From: Ectobius pallidus
Lineage: Eukaryota > Arthropoda > Insecta > Blattodea > Ectobiidae
Direction of reading: 5' to 3'
DNA length: 64,000 nucleotides
Assembly: GCA_964059195.1 (NCBI GenBank)
Contig: CAXKWD010000003.1
Coordinates: forward strand, 196,068,174-196,132,173
Shown here: one piece after another, positions 11,786 through 21,315 of the stretch
Layout of the letters: every line of letters begins with the position of its first letter
Position numbering within the stretch: position 1 is the stretch's first letter
Made by a program: the position numbers and the translations under genes
Notes under the pieces: generated by a model
Told to the model about the DNA's origin: nothing
Database searches by the model: none
Seen by the model: the letters and a program-made list of their open reading frames with translations, nothing else

Positions 11786-12070
11786 CATGAGAATATTATA
11801 GGAGAAAAATTCCTCCGACACTGGGACTTGAACCCAGGACCTTTGGCTATAAAATCACTAATTAGTGTGCCTCACAGTACTACATATGACATAACTTGTC
11901 TGTTTGTGAGGTAGACCATTAGGGCAATCAGTCACAGGATAGAGGTTCCTTCCGGCGCTGTGAATTGAGCTCCGGCTTAGCTCAGTTGGTAGAGCATTGG
12001 CGCGAATAGCCAAAGGTCCTGGGTTCAAGTCCCAGTGTCGGAGGTTTTTTTCTCCCATAATATTCTCATG
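11786..12070. repeat. inverted repeat with tRNA 3' halves in both arms
   Basis: Arms 11786-11850 and 12006-12070 (65 bp each) are near-perfect reverse complements. Each carries the T-arm (CCTGGGTTCAAGTCCCAG), acceptor strand and T-run of a tRNA-like gene. Only the right side has the 5' half (D-arm) between the arms. This resembles a head-to-head tRNA-SINE dimer in which one copy lost its 5' half. Confidence 0.8.
11970..12044 (+). tRNA. tRNA-like sequence, probable pseudogene or SINE head
   Basis: It folds as a cloverleaf. Acceptor CTCCGGC pairs with GTCGGAG (one G-U). D-arm GCTC/GAGC encloses AGTTGGTA. Anticodon stem TTGGC/GCCAA encloses GCGAATA. T-arm CTGGG/CCCAG encloses TTCAAGT. A T7 terminator follows at 12045-12051. 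The central triplet would be GAA (Phe), but position 33 is C rather than the near-universal U and there is one extra base before the D-stem. Retained A and B boxes suggest it could be transcribed by RNA polymerase III, but a decoding role is doubtful. Confidence 0.55.
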
Positions 12071-12223
12071 ATTTTAAATGTTGAACGTTACTATTGAGTC
12101 CAAAAAAAATTCTGCTACTACTTTTAAAAAAATAGCAATTTTTCTTCAAGAATAATCCGTTCCAGATTAACTGATTAATTGCGTATCACCGTTATACGAC
12201 AGGACAATGCAGATAAAATAAAA

Positions 12224-13115
12224 TCAGGTAAACTGATGTAAAAAAGTGCCAGTATGTTTTTGTTTAATCAGTTATGACTGCAATTATGATATGCAGAATA
12301 TGTGTTTTTTTTAAATTGATTTCCAAGTTAAGCTCCAGATTTATTCATTAAGCAGGGCTTACGGAAGAAGAAAGGTCTACCATCTCGGCCACCTGGGTCA
12401 TTTTAACGGTCTAGTTGGATAAGCGCATGTAAAACAATAGTGTTTTTTGTCATAGCTACCTGTATTTTAATTTCCAAGGCCTTATAAGATCACAGTAAAA
12501 CAATAGGCTATGTTGTCAAGATAACTGATTTTCATTTTTTTAAATAAATTCTTTCGAATACGTATATTGCCATAAAATAGGCACTAAATTGAGCATTTAT
12601 CCGAAACAGATCAACCTATTTTATCCATTATGAATAGACGTCTTCCCATGGACATTGTAAATGTGTATACCAAGTTTCATAAAAATCCGGTAAAGCGTAT
12701 TTGAGTTACCGCGTCTTTAAAATATACACTAAATTGGGTTTTACTCCGGTACCGGTCAACAGATTAGGTTCAAATTCAATAGGGCACTTCTCATGGACGT
12801 CATAAATGGGTATACCAAGTTTCATGAAAATCTGTTACAGCGTATTTGAGTGATGGCGCCTTTCTATGAGAAACGCGCCATAATCTATTAAAATAGGCAC
12901 TAAATTGGGCATTACTCCGGTACCGGTGAACCGATTTGGTTCAATATCAATAGGGTTCTTCACATCGACATTATGAATGTTTATACCAAGTTTCATGAAA
13001 ATCCGAAAAAGCGTACTTGAGTTATGGTGCGTACAGACGGACGGACAGACAGACAGACAGACGGACATTTTTTCGTCCCCCACACAATCTCATAAAGTAC
13101 CATACTGGCACTTAA
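12224..13115 (+). mobile_element. tandem-module repetitive element, copy 1
   Basis: The left segment (about 12224-12300, AAATCAGGTAAACTGATGTA then AGTGCCAGTATG) recurs at 35262 and, reversed, at about 37550. The body has at least three degenerate modules of about 145-170 bp, each with 'ataccaagtttcatgaaaat', '(t/a)aagcgta(t/c)ttgagt' and 'ccggtaccggt'. The right end has GGACGGACAGACAGACAG, then CATACTGGCACT, which mirrors AGTGCCAGTATG on the left. No protein is encoded; the Cys-rich frame across the GACAGACG run is a by-product of the repeat. Superfamily unknown. Confidence 0.7.
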
Positions 13116-13776
13116 TAAACACATAAAACTTATCTTAAGCTGTTTATTGACTTAAACAAATTTTATTTTATACTAAATTTAGATGCCCGGGCCCCGGGGC
13201 TGCAGCCCCGGCTTCCCCTCCCTCTCGTCGGGCCTGTATTATCTCACCATATGGACCTGGGAGTTCAGATTGGATGGTACAGCCAAACCATTCTCATAAA
13301 AATCGTATTAATCCTAGTGTGACAATGTTCCTAGTTTCTAAATATCTCTTTCCTATTACCCATGAGCGAGATCCTAGGCTACACCGTATTTATAAATTTA
13401 CACTATACACTATACATATAATCTTGTTATAATATAGCCCACAGTGTAATTATGACTTTAATAATTCATATTTGTGTTGGTAGACTGCAGCGGGATTAGA
13501 GTTTGTTTTGTTGTTTACACAATACCTCGGCCTGCTGCGGACTGACAGCGAATTTGTTTGATGAAGTTTCCAAATAACCTATATGCGCTCTTCATTTGTT
13601 GACGTTATTCCGATTTTTACGTGATTAAAAGACTTCACGGAGGTTGCCATGACAACAGTAGTTAGATTATTAACGAATTGATGTTTGTATTTCTAGTGTA
13701 CAAATAACTTTATGAACCCAGTGAGTACACAAATGTTACAGCTACTATTGCCATTGCTCTTGTAATATAATTACAA
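13116..13776. other. no recognised feature
   Basis: It begins with a GC-rich GGGCCCCGGGGCTGCAGCCCC palindrome near 13190-13212. The remainder has no identifiable gene or repeat. Confidence 0.4.
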
Positions 13777-13943
13777 CTAGCAGGTGCCCGCGGCTTCACC
13801 CGCGATTATTTACTCAACTGCTAGATATTTTGTTTAAATCATTTATTTAGCTGAAAAATAATTAAAACACTATATTTACTAACACCGACATCGTTTTTAC
13901 ATAAATTGCAGGAATTACATTTTTAAACTATATTTTTAAGGTT

Positions 13944-14397
13944 TCTTTCTTTCTTTCTTTTTCGTAGTTTTACCTCTCCCTTTTAGGATTTAAGCGACCC
14001 AAGCCGCCCGGGCCTTACAGGGCCGCGACCTGTCGGGAGAGAGATTACCTTTGGATCACATACATACTTTTTTGACCAGACAAGGACATGGAGGGCCTCC
14101 CCGGATGAGTGATCAGCCCAATGCCGGGGCCACCTCCGAGACAACACGAACACATAGGACGATACACACCATTCACACACACACTCACTCAGAACAAGGC
14201 GAGGATGGGATGAAGATGATAATGACGGCCAGATGATATCTGGGGACCAGAGGGCCTAAAGTTACCCGACATTTGTCTCAAAGGTGAGGAAAAACCCCAG
14301 AAAAAACCCCACCTAGGTAACTTGTCCCGACCAGGAATCAAACCCGGGCCCGCTGCGTGAGAGGATTGAACGCATCCCCTGAGCCACAGCGGTGGAC
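13944..14397 (-). mobile_element. tRNA-derived SINE, full length, 454 bp
   Basis: Read on the minus strand it starts GTCCACCGCTGTGGCTCAGG (A box region) and has a GGGTTTGATTCCTGG B box about 50 nt on. A roughly 350-bp tRNA-unrelated body follows, then a GAAA-repeat tail (the TTTC run at 13944-13963). It is flanked by a perfect 12-bp duplication ATTTTTAAGGTT (13932-13943 and 14398-14409), as expected for LINE-mediated retroposition. Related 3' fragments are at 36173-36257 (+) and 62338-62440 (-). Confidence 0.9.
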
Positions 14398-14423
14398 ATT
14401 TTTAAGGTTAAAAATATAAATAA

Positions 14424-14563
14424 TTTTTATTTATTTATTTATTTATATTTATACAAAATATTTATACAAAACAAAACAAGACCACCCGAATGAGCAAGCG
14501 CTCGTGCTCGGGCACAGTTCAGCCCTTTACATTACAAAATACAAATTACAAATACATAAAGAA
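14424..14563 (-). mobile_element. LINE 3' tail with AAAT repeats
   Basis: On the minus strand it ends in AAAT repeats (TTTATTTATTT at 14424-14445 on plus). It contains a hairpin, GAGCAAGCGCTCGTGCTC at about 14492-14510, and TGAACTG. The same hairpin and motif begin the LINE fragment at 53392 and occur in weaker form near 28380, so one LINE family is represented. It interrupts the reversed Helitron. Confidence 0.65.
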
Positions 14564-14714
14564 AATTAAACAACAAAACGAATAAAGCTTCATAAATTTT
14601 ATTATAACGATTGATAATTTCATTCTTGTTTCCCACTTTAGCGTTGAGTAATAAATAGTTGAATAAAAACACTTTCTTTAACGCACTTTATTTACCTTGG
14701 TAAACTTCTGGACG

Positions 14715-14782
14715 GCCGTTTCGCAGGTCGTGTTCCTGCATCATCAGCAAAGTGCCAACTGTTGGCACTCTGCTGATGATGC
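14715..14782 (-). other. perfect-type hairpin next to a hammerhead-like core
   Basis: About 14738-14782 is a long palindrome: GCATCATCAGCA, one mismatch, then GTGCCAACTGTTGGCAC and return. Read on the minus strand, CTGATGA (14747-14741) is followed by a GCAGG/CCTGC stem and GAAAC (14722-14718), the order of the CUGAUGA, stem II and GAAA parts of a hammerhead ribozyme. One extra U precedes stem II, and the 5' cleavage-site strand is not found. Penelope-like elements carry such motifs, so a degraded Penelope tail is possible. Confidence 0.35.
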
Positions 14783-15422
14783 TGGAACATTTCACCTTCT
14801 CCAGCAAGCATACACTGGTTAAAAAGCTAATCAAAATAAAGACGTGGAATTTTATGAATTAGATTCAACTCAACAGAAATTTACCCCTACTTGTGGATCC
14901 CTATTTCCTGTGTTTGAAGCTGCATCAGGCCAAGAATCAGTGAAATTTCATACGTTTTATTAATAAACACCATGTCCCTTTCAGTTTCATTTTCACTTCC
15001 TCTGCCCGTACAATAGGTAGAGGAAGTATCGTTTTCGACCCCCGAATTAGAAGTTGAGTTTATAACATAAATATACGTTTTGAGGTCCCCTGTATCCAAA
15101 AATACTACTTCCGGAAACATGTATGTGTGTGTGTCTGTATGGATGTGTGTAAACAGCCTAGCTCCAGAACGAAAAATCGCAAGAGAACATAACTTTGTAT
15201 TTGGATCAGGTAGTCTACCTAGTCTATAGATGTGACACGAAGATTGGCGACAAGTTTCTCTTATTTTGAAGGGGACATTACATGAATTTTTTTTATTTTT
15301 TTGCTATTTTCTCCAACGATTTTCTTTACATTTTGTATATGGGTTGCATGTTCTAAAAACTAAAACTTTTATTTGAAACATTTCGAAAAAAATTATCTGA
15401 ACACGTGCTCTATGCAATATGG
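14783..15422. other. no gene recognised
   Basis: A GTGTGTGTGT stretch at about 15122-15134 and A+T-rich sequence. The 77-codon frame at 14887-15120 (minus) has no recognisable family and overlaps sequence that looks repetitive. Confidence 0.35.
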
Positions 15423-15733
15423 CAGTGATTCCCAAAGTGGGGTCCGCGGACCCCCGGGGGTCCGCGATGGTGTTTCAAGGGGTCCGCAGGCGGTTTAAGA
15501 TGAAATAGGATATCCCGTAATTTTCTCAAATTACGTATCTTCTAAAGCAGCTTCACTGTTCCCATTAAGGAGTAAACTCTGTTTGTTACCATTGATAGTG
15601 TTATTTTTTTCTATTGAATTTAATACATTTGAATCAAAGTATTTAGTTTTTTCCCCTTCAAAACCCAGAGGAGGACCGCGAAATTTTAATTTTTTTCATG
15701 GGGTCCGCGGACTGAAAAGTTTGGGAACCACTA
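15423..15733. mobile_element. hAT MITE, 311 bp
   Basis: Ends CAGTGATTCCCAAAGTGG and the complement of GTAGTGGTTCCCAAACTT-type sequence are imperfect terminal inverted repeats. Both subterminal regions carry GGTCCGCGGAC. A perfect 8-bp duplication CAATATGG flanks it (15415-15422 and 15734-15741), the hallmark of hAT insertion. No coding sequence. Confidence 0.92.
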
Positions 15734-15741
15734 CAATATGG

Positions 15742-16735
15742 CCTTTTCTTCTACCTCAGAATGTGAAGTGAGAAAAATGTATTGGCCATGCATTAGTAAA
15801 TAAAGTTACGAGAGTACATTAATAGATTTTATTTGTGTGTTGTGTCCTTCGGGGATGCGATGTGATGTAATAAAGTTATTCTCTTATTGTTTAAAATCAA
15901 TTTACATGAAAAGAAGGTCATACATAATGCTGTAGTTAGGCCTATATTACATTAGGAGGCTAACTTTTATTTGGGCATAGGAAGTTATGTGAATTCCACG
16001 TAAAATATTTTTAGGATCATATCTCACCAAGAAAGGTGGCCGAAGCTGCAAACTTACATTCAGGAGGGTGCAGGTTCGAATCCCCTGCTCAATCAATTGG
16101 AGTGGGAGCTTTTTATGAGGATTTTCCTATTCGCAAAAGCAAATACCGATTTTGAATTCATAATCCATTTCTTCCGTAATTACTTTTCCGTTATCATCCC
16201 GAACGCGTATGTTATTGTGAATCACCGTTGATGCTTCCCTTGAGAGCTTTGTAGACATTTCCACTTTCGATTAGAACCTAAGAACATTTAATAATTGCTA
16301 TGCCAGTGTACAAAATGTGCATTCGGTAAATGGCTGAAGTTGTAATTTTTAATAAGTGAAATACTTTAGTTAATACACTTTCTCAGGTATAGTAAGTTGG
16401 CTTACTGGAAACCCTGTACCGGACCATACCAAATAAGCTGAGGTCAGAGCATTGGGGGTGAAATCCTCGATGTGATGACCTCGACTCCGATTCCATACCT
16501 GCATACGAAATGCATTGCTTTAAATGAAAACGGATTGCTATCCTATAACTTAAATTTTCTTAGACTAACGATGTTTCGCATAGGATTTGAACCCATGCAG
16601 GGCAACTCCAATGAGTGTTGGGGATCGGGCCATGTCCCTTTTTGAGTAAAGTTCCGGTATTTACCTTAAAACCAGGGGAAACCACGCAAACCCTGATCGG
16701 AACTTGCAAAGGGGATTTGGTCTGGAGACACTGTA
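15742..16735. other. tRNA-like SINE debris, otherwise unassigned
   Basis: At about 16035-16095 a tRNA-like head is visible (GAAAGGTGGCCGAAGCTG then B box GGTTCGAATCCCC). Near 16585 (minus) another B-box-like GGGTTCAAATCC occurs. No body could be matched to the other SINEs, and there is no coding sequence. Confidence 0.4.
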
Positions 16736-16893
16736 ATGCCGGTTGTCGAGCAAGAGCTAAGCTAACTTAGTTTAGCTTAGCTCACATGCAGTGCTCATAA
16801 GTAGTTGTGCCGACAAAACTACATATGAAATCCCTCACTGTATGTGAGCTAAGCTAAGCTAAGTTAGCTTAGCTCTTGCTCGACAACCGGCAT
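16736..16893. mobile_element. 158-bp foldback element
   Basis: ATGCCGGTTGTCGAGCAAGA at the left pairs with its complement ending at 16893. The arms of about 60 bp continue through repeated AGCTTAGC/GCTAAGCT units to a loop of about 35 bp. The arms are almost perfect, which suggests a young MITE or strong gene conversion. Confidence 0.8.
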
Positions 16894-17594
16894 AATGCTT
16901 ATGAAAAGTTTTATACGTTCAAAGAAATGGCACGCCATCACATAGCGCATGCGTGCGGTAAACATAAAGTTTTGTCTCAACTGTGGAATTAGTGATTTGG
17001 TTGTTTTAACTCCTATGACTCCTCTACCTTTTCCCAATCCCTGCCCTATGAGGAAGCCCTGCGTCGAGAGGGGAGGTGTAACGAGGCATTTTTCCCTTCA
17101 TCTGTTTTTCCTTATTTTGCCTTTTATTGTAATTCCTCATCTCTCTTAATTTTTACATTCATGTAAGCTATCTTTAGAACAAATTTTATATTCCTTTCCA
17201 CAACCAGGATATATTAATATTACTCCTGGTAATAAAATCGCAACGTTACCTAATTCCTCAAATGAATTGTAAACTTTGTGGAACAATTTATGGACCATTA
17301 AGTCAGGTTTCATTGTTTGTAAAATTTATTGTGGTGATAGTAGGACGGGTGTACTTCCCCATAAAGTAACAAGTTACTGTCGGTGAATAAAAGTAATAAA
17401 AACGCAACGACATTGATGTTAATAAAACTTTTTTAACTTTTATATTTGCGACTCGTTATAAATTTATATCTTCAATTAGGGCTTATGGGTATGTTGTAAA
17501 ATCTAACATTAAAAATTCATAATGCAAGGAAACTTTTCTATTGCTGGCGTCATAAAACTTTACAAATGATATCACAGTTGCATGTTTCATATCT
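16894..17594. other. no recognised feature
   Basis: A+T-rich sequence without a convincing frame, RNA gene or repeat. Confidence 0.4.
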
Positions 17595-18140
17595 ACAATT
17601 CATTCATTCATGGTACTTCTGCCTTACGGCAGGTCTACACTCCCATGTAAAATTCCATTTTCCAGCTCCTTCTATTTTCTGCTGCATCCTTTAACTCTCC
17701 ATAATTTCTTTTCTTCTTGATGTCATCCAGTATCTCAATTCTTCTTCTTCCTAGTCATCTCTTTCCTTCTATTTTTCCTTCTATGGCATCTAGCAAGAGT
17801 CCTCTTCTTCTCATAATGTGTCCCATCCAGTTGGCTTTTCTCACTCTCACATCTTGCAAGATGTGTCTCTTTTCTTCCACTCTTCTTAAAACTTCTTCAT
17901 TTGTGATTCTATCCGTCCATCGAATCCTCTCCATCCTCCTCCAACACCACATCTCGAAACTCTCCAGATATTTCTTTTCTCTTTTCCTGAGTGTCCATGT
18001 TTCGGCTCCATACAAAGCTACACTCCAAACGTAGCATCTCATCAGTTTTTTTTCTTAGCTGCAAATTTAGTTTTCCTGTGAGTAAATTTCTATTTTTGTT
18101 GAAGGCTATTTTAGCCATAGCCATATTTACAATAACATAT
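17595..18140 (-). mobile_element. RTE-like LINE 3' end, copy 1
   Basis: On the minus strand the frames read MAKIAFNKNRNLLTGKLN. After a one-base slip in a T-run (about 18045-18053) they continue with MRCYVWSVALYGAETWT, WCWRRMERIRWTDRI and NWMGHIMRRRGLL. This is the C-terminal region of RTE-type endonuclease-reverse transcriptases. A tail of GAATGA-like repeats (17592-17612) follows TGCCGTAAGGCA, a small hairpin. It is 5'-truncated and frameshifted. The second copy at 56971-57418 is nearly identical. Confidence 0.8.
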
Positions 18141-18199
18141 CTACAATAACATGGGAAAAGTGTTCCCTTGCAGGTACTCTACATTTTTCACTATCCTAG

Positions 18200-18496
18200 C
18201 AGGGGCGGATCCACGGGGGAGGAAATGGGGGAAATTTCCTCCCCCAAAATTTGTAACATTAAGAGCAGATTATTCAAACGGTTAGCCTTCTAATAAATTT
18301 TGTAAAGACAACATAACCCAAATACTTAAATTAAAGAAACGAAATTCATTATTTTGAAATACATTTGTAATAAAATGCTGAAATATTCATTTTGAATTCA
18401 ACTGTGTACTGGGAATAGTTAATTTTTATGAGTAAAAACTTCCCTCTCTACTTTGGTTTCCCCCCCCCCCCAAATGTCTCTCTGGATCCGCCCCTG
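18200..18496. mobile_element. hAT MITE, 297 bp
   Basis: Termini CAGGGGCGGATCCA and TGGATCCGCCCCTG are perfect inverted repeats. A perfect 8-bp duplication TATCCTAG flanks it (18192-18199 and 18497-18504). The interior has G- and C-runs near both ends and no coding sequence. Confidence 0.93.
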
Positions 18497-18540
18497 TATC
18501 CTAGGGCACTGCAGAATTTCAATTCGGAAAACATCAATTA

Positions 18541-19479
18541 CTGGCCTTTCCAACTCGAGCACTTTGCGTTGGGGCGCACCAGCGCAGCACTCAACAGCAC
18601 CGGTGCTCTCCTTCCTCATGTGCGACTACATGTATGCGTCAGAGACAGCACAATGGGTAGCTGAATTCGCTTTCTTAGCGGATATAACGTCTTATTTAAA
18701 TGGTTTAAATACTTAGTTGCAAGGGAGAAATTAGTTAATTAAGACTATTTGTGACAGAATTAAGGCTTTCAAAAAGCAAAGTTTATTATTTAAAGATCAG
18801 CTTAAAGCCTGAAATTTGAAAAATTTTCCTTCATTAAAATCATGAAATTCGTCTGTTTACGAAAACCTTGGGGAGTATCATACGTCGTTAAAGAATTTGC
18901 ACGATGAATGCAACGCCCATTTAAAGAAGTTAATGATATGGCCCCTCAACTTGAAATATTTCTGACGCCATATTTTGTCCTGAAAATCACCATCATGTTT
19001 CCAAATAGAGGTGATGAAAGTGCAGGTACTACCACTACACCGGCGAATTACTTTCATTTTACAAAGGTATTCATCCACTGGAATTTCCCAAACTTCACGC
19101 ACTTGCTTAAAATTTATGCCAGTGTTCGAGACAACTTATACATGCGAACAGATGTTTTCAATTACGAATTTAAATAAAAGTAAGACTAGGACTTCTCTGT
19201 CTGATGTTGCCTTACTTAGAATTTCCATTGCCAAATCGATTGTACCCAATATTGGTATATTAGTTGCGGCAAAACGATGTTAACAATCGACTTTGATTCT
19301 AAATGTACACAAAGGCAAATACAATATATGTAGAGAATAAATGGTGTGTTTATGTGTTCATAAAATTGTTATTAATAATTGTTTTCTTAAGCTGAGCGCT
19401 GACTAGACCTGTGGAGCTGCCTCTGGTGCTACACCGGTGCTGGCCTTCGCCGTGGTAGCACCTCAGTTGGAAAGGCCTG
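18541..19479 (+). mobile_element. hAT element carrying a GTF2IRD2-like transposase relic
   Basis: The left end (TGGCCTTTCCAACTCGAG) and right end (complement of CAGGCCTTTCCAACTGAG) are imperfect inverted repeats, with shared subterminal AGCACCGGTG motifs. Between them lies a broken transposase C-terminus in the same direction. No clear 8-bp duplication survives, so this is an old copy. The 297-bp hAT MITE lies just outside its left end. Confidence 0.7.
18645..19283 (+). pseudogene. hAT/GTF2IRD2-like transposase pseudogene (C-terminal part)
   Basis: With stops ignored and frames joined, the plus strand gives WVAEFAFLADITSYLNGLN, IKAFKKQSLLFKDQLKA, NLKNFPSLKS and, after a frame change, YTCEQMFSITNLNKSKTR followed by LRISIAKSIVPNIG. 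This order is that of the C-terminal half of GTF2IRD2/ZBED-type hAT-derived proteins: LAFLVDIT.HLN.LN, the AF..KL region, and a dimerisation segment with T.VCEQ.FS..K. At least four stops and one frameshift make it a pseudogene. The BED finger and N-terminal catalytic part are not present. Confidence 0.75.
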
Positions 19480-19724
19480 AGCTAATACAATTGCCGATGT
19501 TGGAAATAGTGCATTATGTTACATTCTATTAGTCAAGAAGCTAAGGTATTAAGTGACAAGAACATTATAGACTGACACAAATTGTATTTCAAACATAAAA
19601 GATTTAAATAAGCTTTTGCAAAACATGCTAAGAAAATTCACATCCATTCAATGAAATAGGAAACGTAATGGAAATTGAGTCCACGACGCTTATTGTGATC
19701 ACTTCGGGATTCAGCTAATATGAT

Positions 19725-20208
19725 AAGTGATGGGAAAAGTACAAAAAGAAAGTAATTGGGCTGAATTACAATTACCTGAGAGACATTTTACTTCATTAAA
19801 ATTACAAATTACTTTTTAATAAAGTAATCAGTAAAATTATAATTACATTTACAATTACATTAATAAATGGCAGTACCTAAAAAATTCTTGTTTTTGGTTT
19901 GTTTTGGGCACAATTATGAAAAACGAAACATACCGATGAGAATACTTTCAAAAACATTGAGTAACGTTTTTCATATTAACGCTAATTTGGATATTAGTTG
20001 CAAAAACAGTAATGATGACGATATAGCAAGCGAGAGTGATACTAATGCTAACGACTACTAAATTGTAATAATTACAATTTAATTTCCAGAAGTAAATTAC
20101 AAGTAGAAATTATATATTTTTTTAAAGTATTGATTACAAGTAAATGGGACCAAAAAAGGATGTTTTACTGTAATCTGATTACTTTTACTTAATTAATTCC
20201 TATCACTG
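19725..20208. mobile_element. hAT MITE, 484 bp
   Basis: The ends AAGTGATGGGAA and TTCCTATCACTG are inverted repeats. A perfect 8-bp duplication AATATGAT flanks them (19717-19724 and 20209-20216). The interior is dominated by TAATTACAATTAC-like repeats near both ends. A 64-codon frame at 19867-20061 has no recognisable domain and is probably fortuitous. Confidence 0.88.
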
Positions 20209-20267
20209 AATATGATAATATTACCGATTGATAACAGTAACAGAAAGAATTAATTGAAGGTTACTTA

Positions 20268-21315
20268 TCTAATATATAAAGTCGAATGTGTGTTTGTGGG
20301 TATGTATGTTTGTTCCTTATACAAATCTACATTTCTTCACCATACCCTGTTAAGCCCGGGAAGTAACGCGGTCAACATTAAAATTCAAACAAAATACTCC
20401 TTCCCTTGAAAATTATATAATTTCTGAGAATATTATAAAAAAAAAATGAAATGCTGTTCAGTTCACATGACAACAGTGAATTGTTTACTCTGATCACATA
20501 GGGCCTTGACAACTATATAGCCTAATGCTGGACTTTAACGAATTATGATTCCATCGATGTAATATATTGGCGAAAATAATTACTGAAAATGAAATCCACG
20601 AAAATAAAGCACAGTGTGATGTAGTCACATAACTTTCTTTACCCTCGACATAAGAAATATTTACACACTTTACATTTTGATGTAGAATAAGAGGTCGTAT
20701 TACAGGGACAACTTAAGTGTGTGAGTATGCTATATCAGAAGTCTGTAAATAATCCTTTCCGCTGATAAGTTATCCATATCTGTAGGCTTTGTATTAGTTG
20801 AGAAATAGGGATGTTTATCATAGGCCCTAAGCATGGGATGGGACATTTTCAGTCCTATGCTCGCAGTATATTATGTCCCGGGTTTTAGGGGAGGAAAGTA
20901 TGAAAGTGATACCGCATTTCTTTTATGCTCGCAGTATATTATGTCCCGGGTTTTAGGGGAGGAAAGTATGAAAGTGATACTGCATTTCTCTTTTATTTCA
21001 GCCCCGAAACGGTTGTATGGTAACATGAGAATGAGAAATAAAATTTTCCGTCAAGTCAATACATTCTTATGTAATTTATGTTTCTTCTTATTTCAACCCC
21101 TCCCAGGCATGATGTGTAGAAGCAACGGAATGCAGCATTCGACATCCTCTATGAGCAATAAAAAGCTAAAGGCGTATCTAGCGTTTTCTGATGGAATCGT
21201 TTGAGTGTGATAAATCTTTTTCTTCATTTCAAGTTTTACATACATAAAGTCCTCCATAAGTTAATTTCAAATTAAAAAATACAAAGCCCGGGCGACGCCG
21301 GGCCTTTTCAGCTAG
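20268..21315 (+). mobile_element. nonautonomous Helitron, 1,048 bp, second family
   Basis: It begins TCTAATATATAAAGTCGAAT and ends with hairpin GCCCGG-GCGACG-CCGGGC (about 21285-21302), then CTTTTCAGCTAG. It lies between A20267 and T21316, the AT target. No Rep/helicase is encoded. Its sequence differs from the 528-1452 family except at the structural ends. It contains a perfect-looking 68-bp tandem duplication. Confidence 0.85.
20856..20991. repeat. 68-bp tandem duplication inside the Helitron
   Basis: Units 20856-20923 and 20924-20991 both start TATGCTCGCAGTATATTATG and differ by about one base. The 123-codon frame spanning them is produced by the duplication and has no known domain. Confidence 0.9.

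Larger units (their letters stand above)
13777..14625 (-). mobile_element. Helitron copy, reversed and interrupted twice
   Basis: The minus-strand 3' terminus is CTAG (13777-13780) preceded by the GCGGGTGAAGCCGCGGGC-type hairpin. Sequence 13777-13943 matches the 3' part of 528-1452 in reverse. Homology resumes at 14398-14423 and again at about 14566-14625 (ATTATAACGATTGATAAT). The gaps are a SINE with a 12-bp target duplication and a LINE 3' tail. The 5' half is missing. Confidence 0.75.

Noticed and set aside
11970..12044. Functional tRNA-Phe gene
   Set aside because: C at position 33, an extra base before the D-stem and location inside an inverted repeat argue for a SINE-type pseudogene.
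12835..13083. 82-codon minus-strand frame with CLSVCPSVC-like repeats (also 35891-36154)
   Set aside because: It is the translation of the GACGGACAGACAGACAG run in the tandem-module element; the same artefact occurs in both copies.
20833..21204. 123-codon frame
   Set aside because: Half of it is generated by the 68-bp tandem duplication inside a Helitron.
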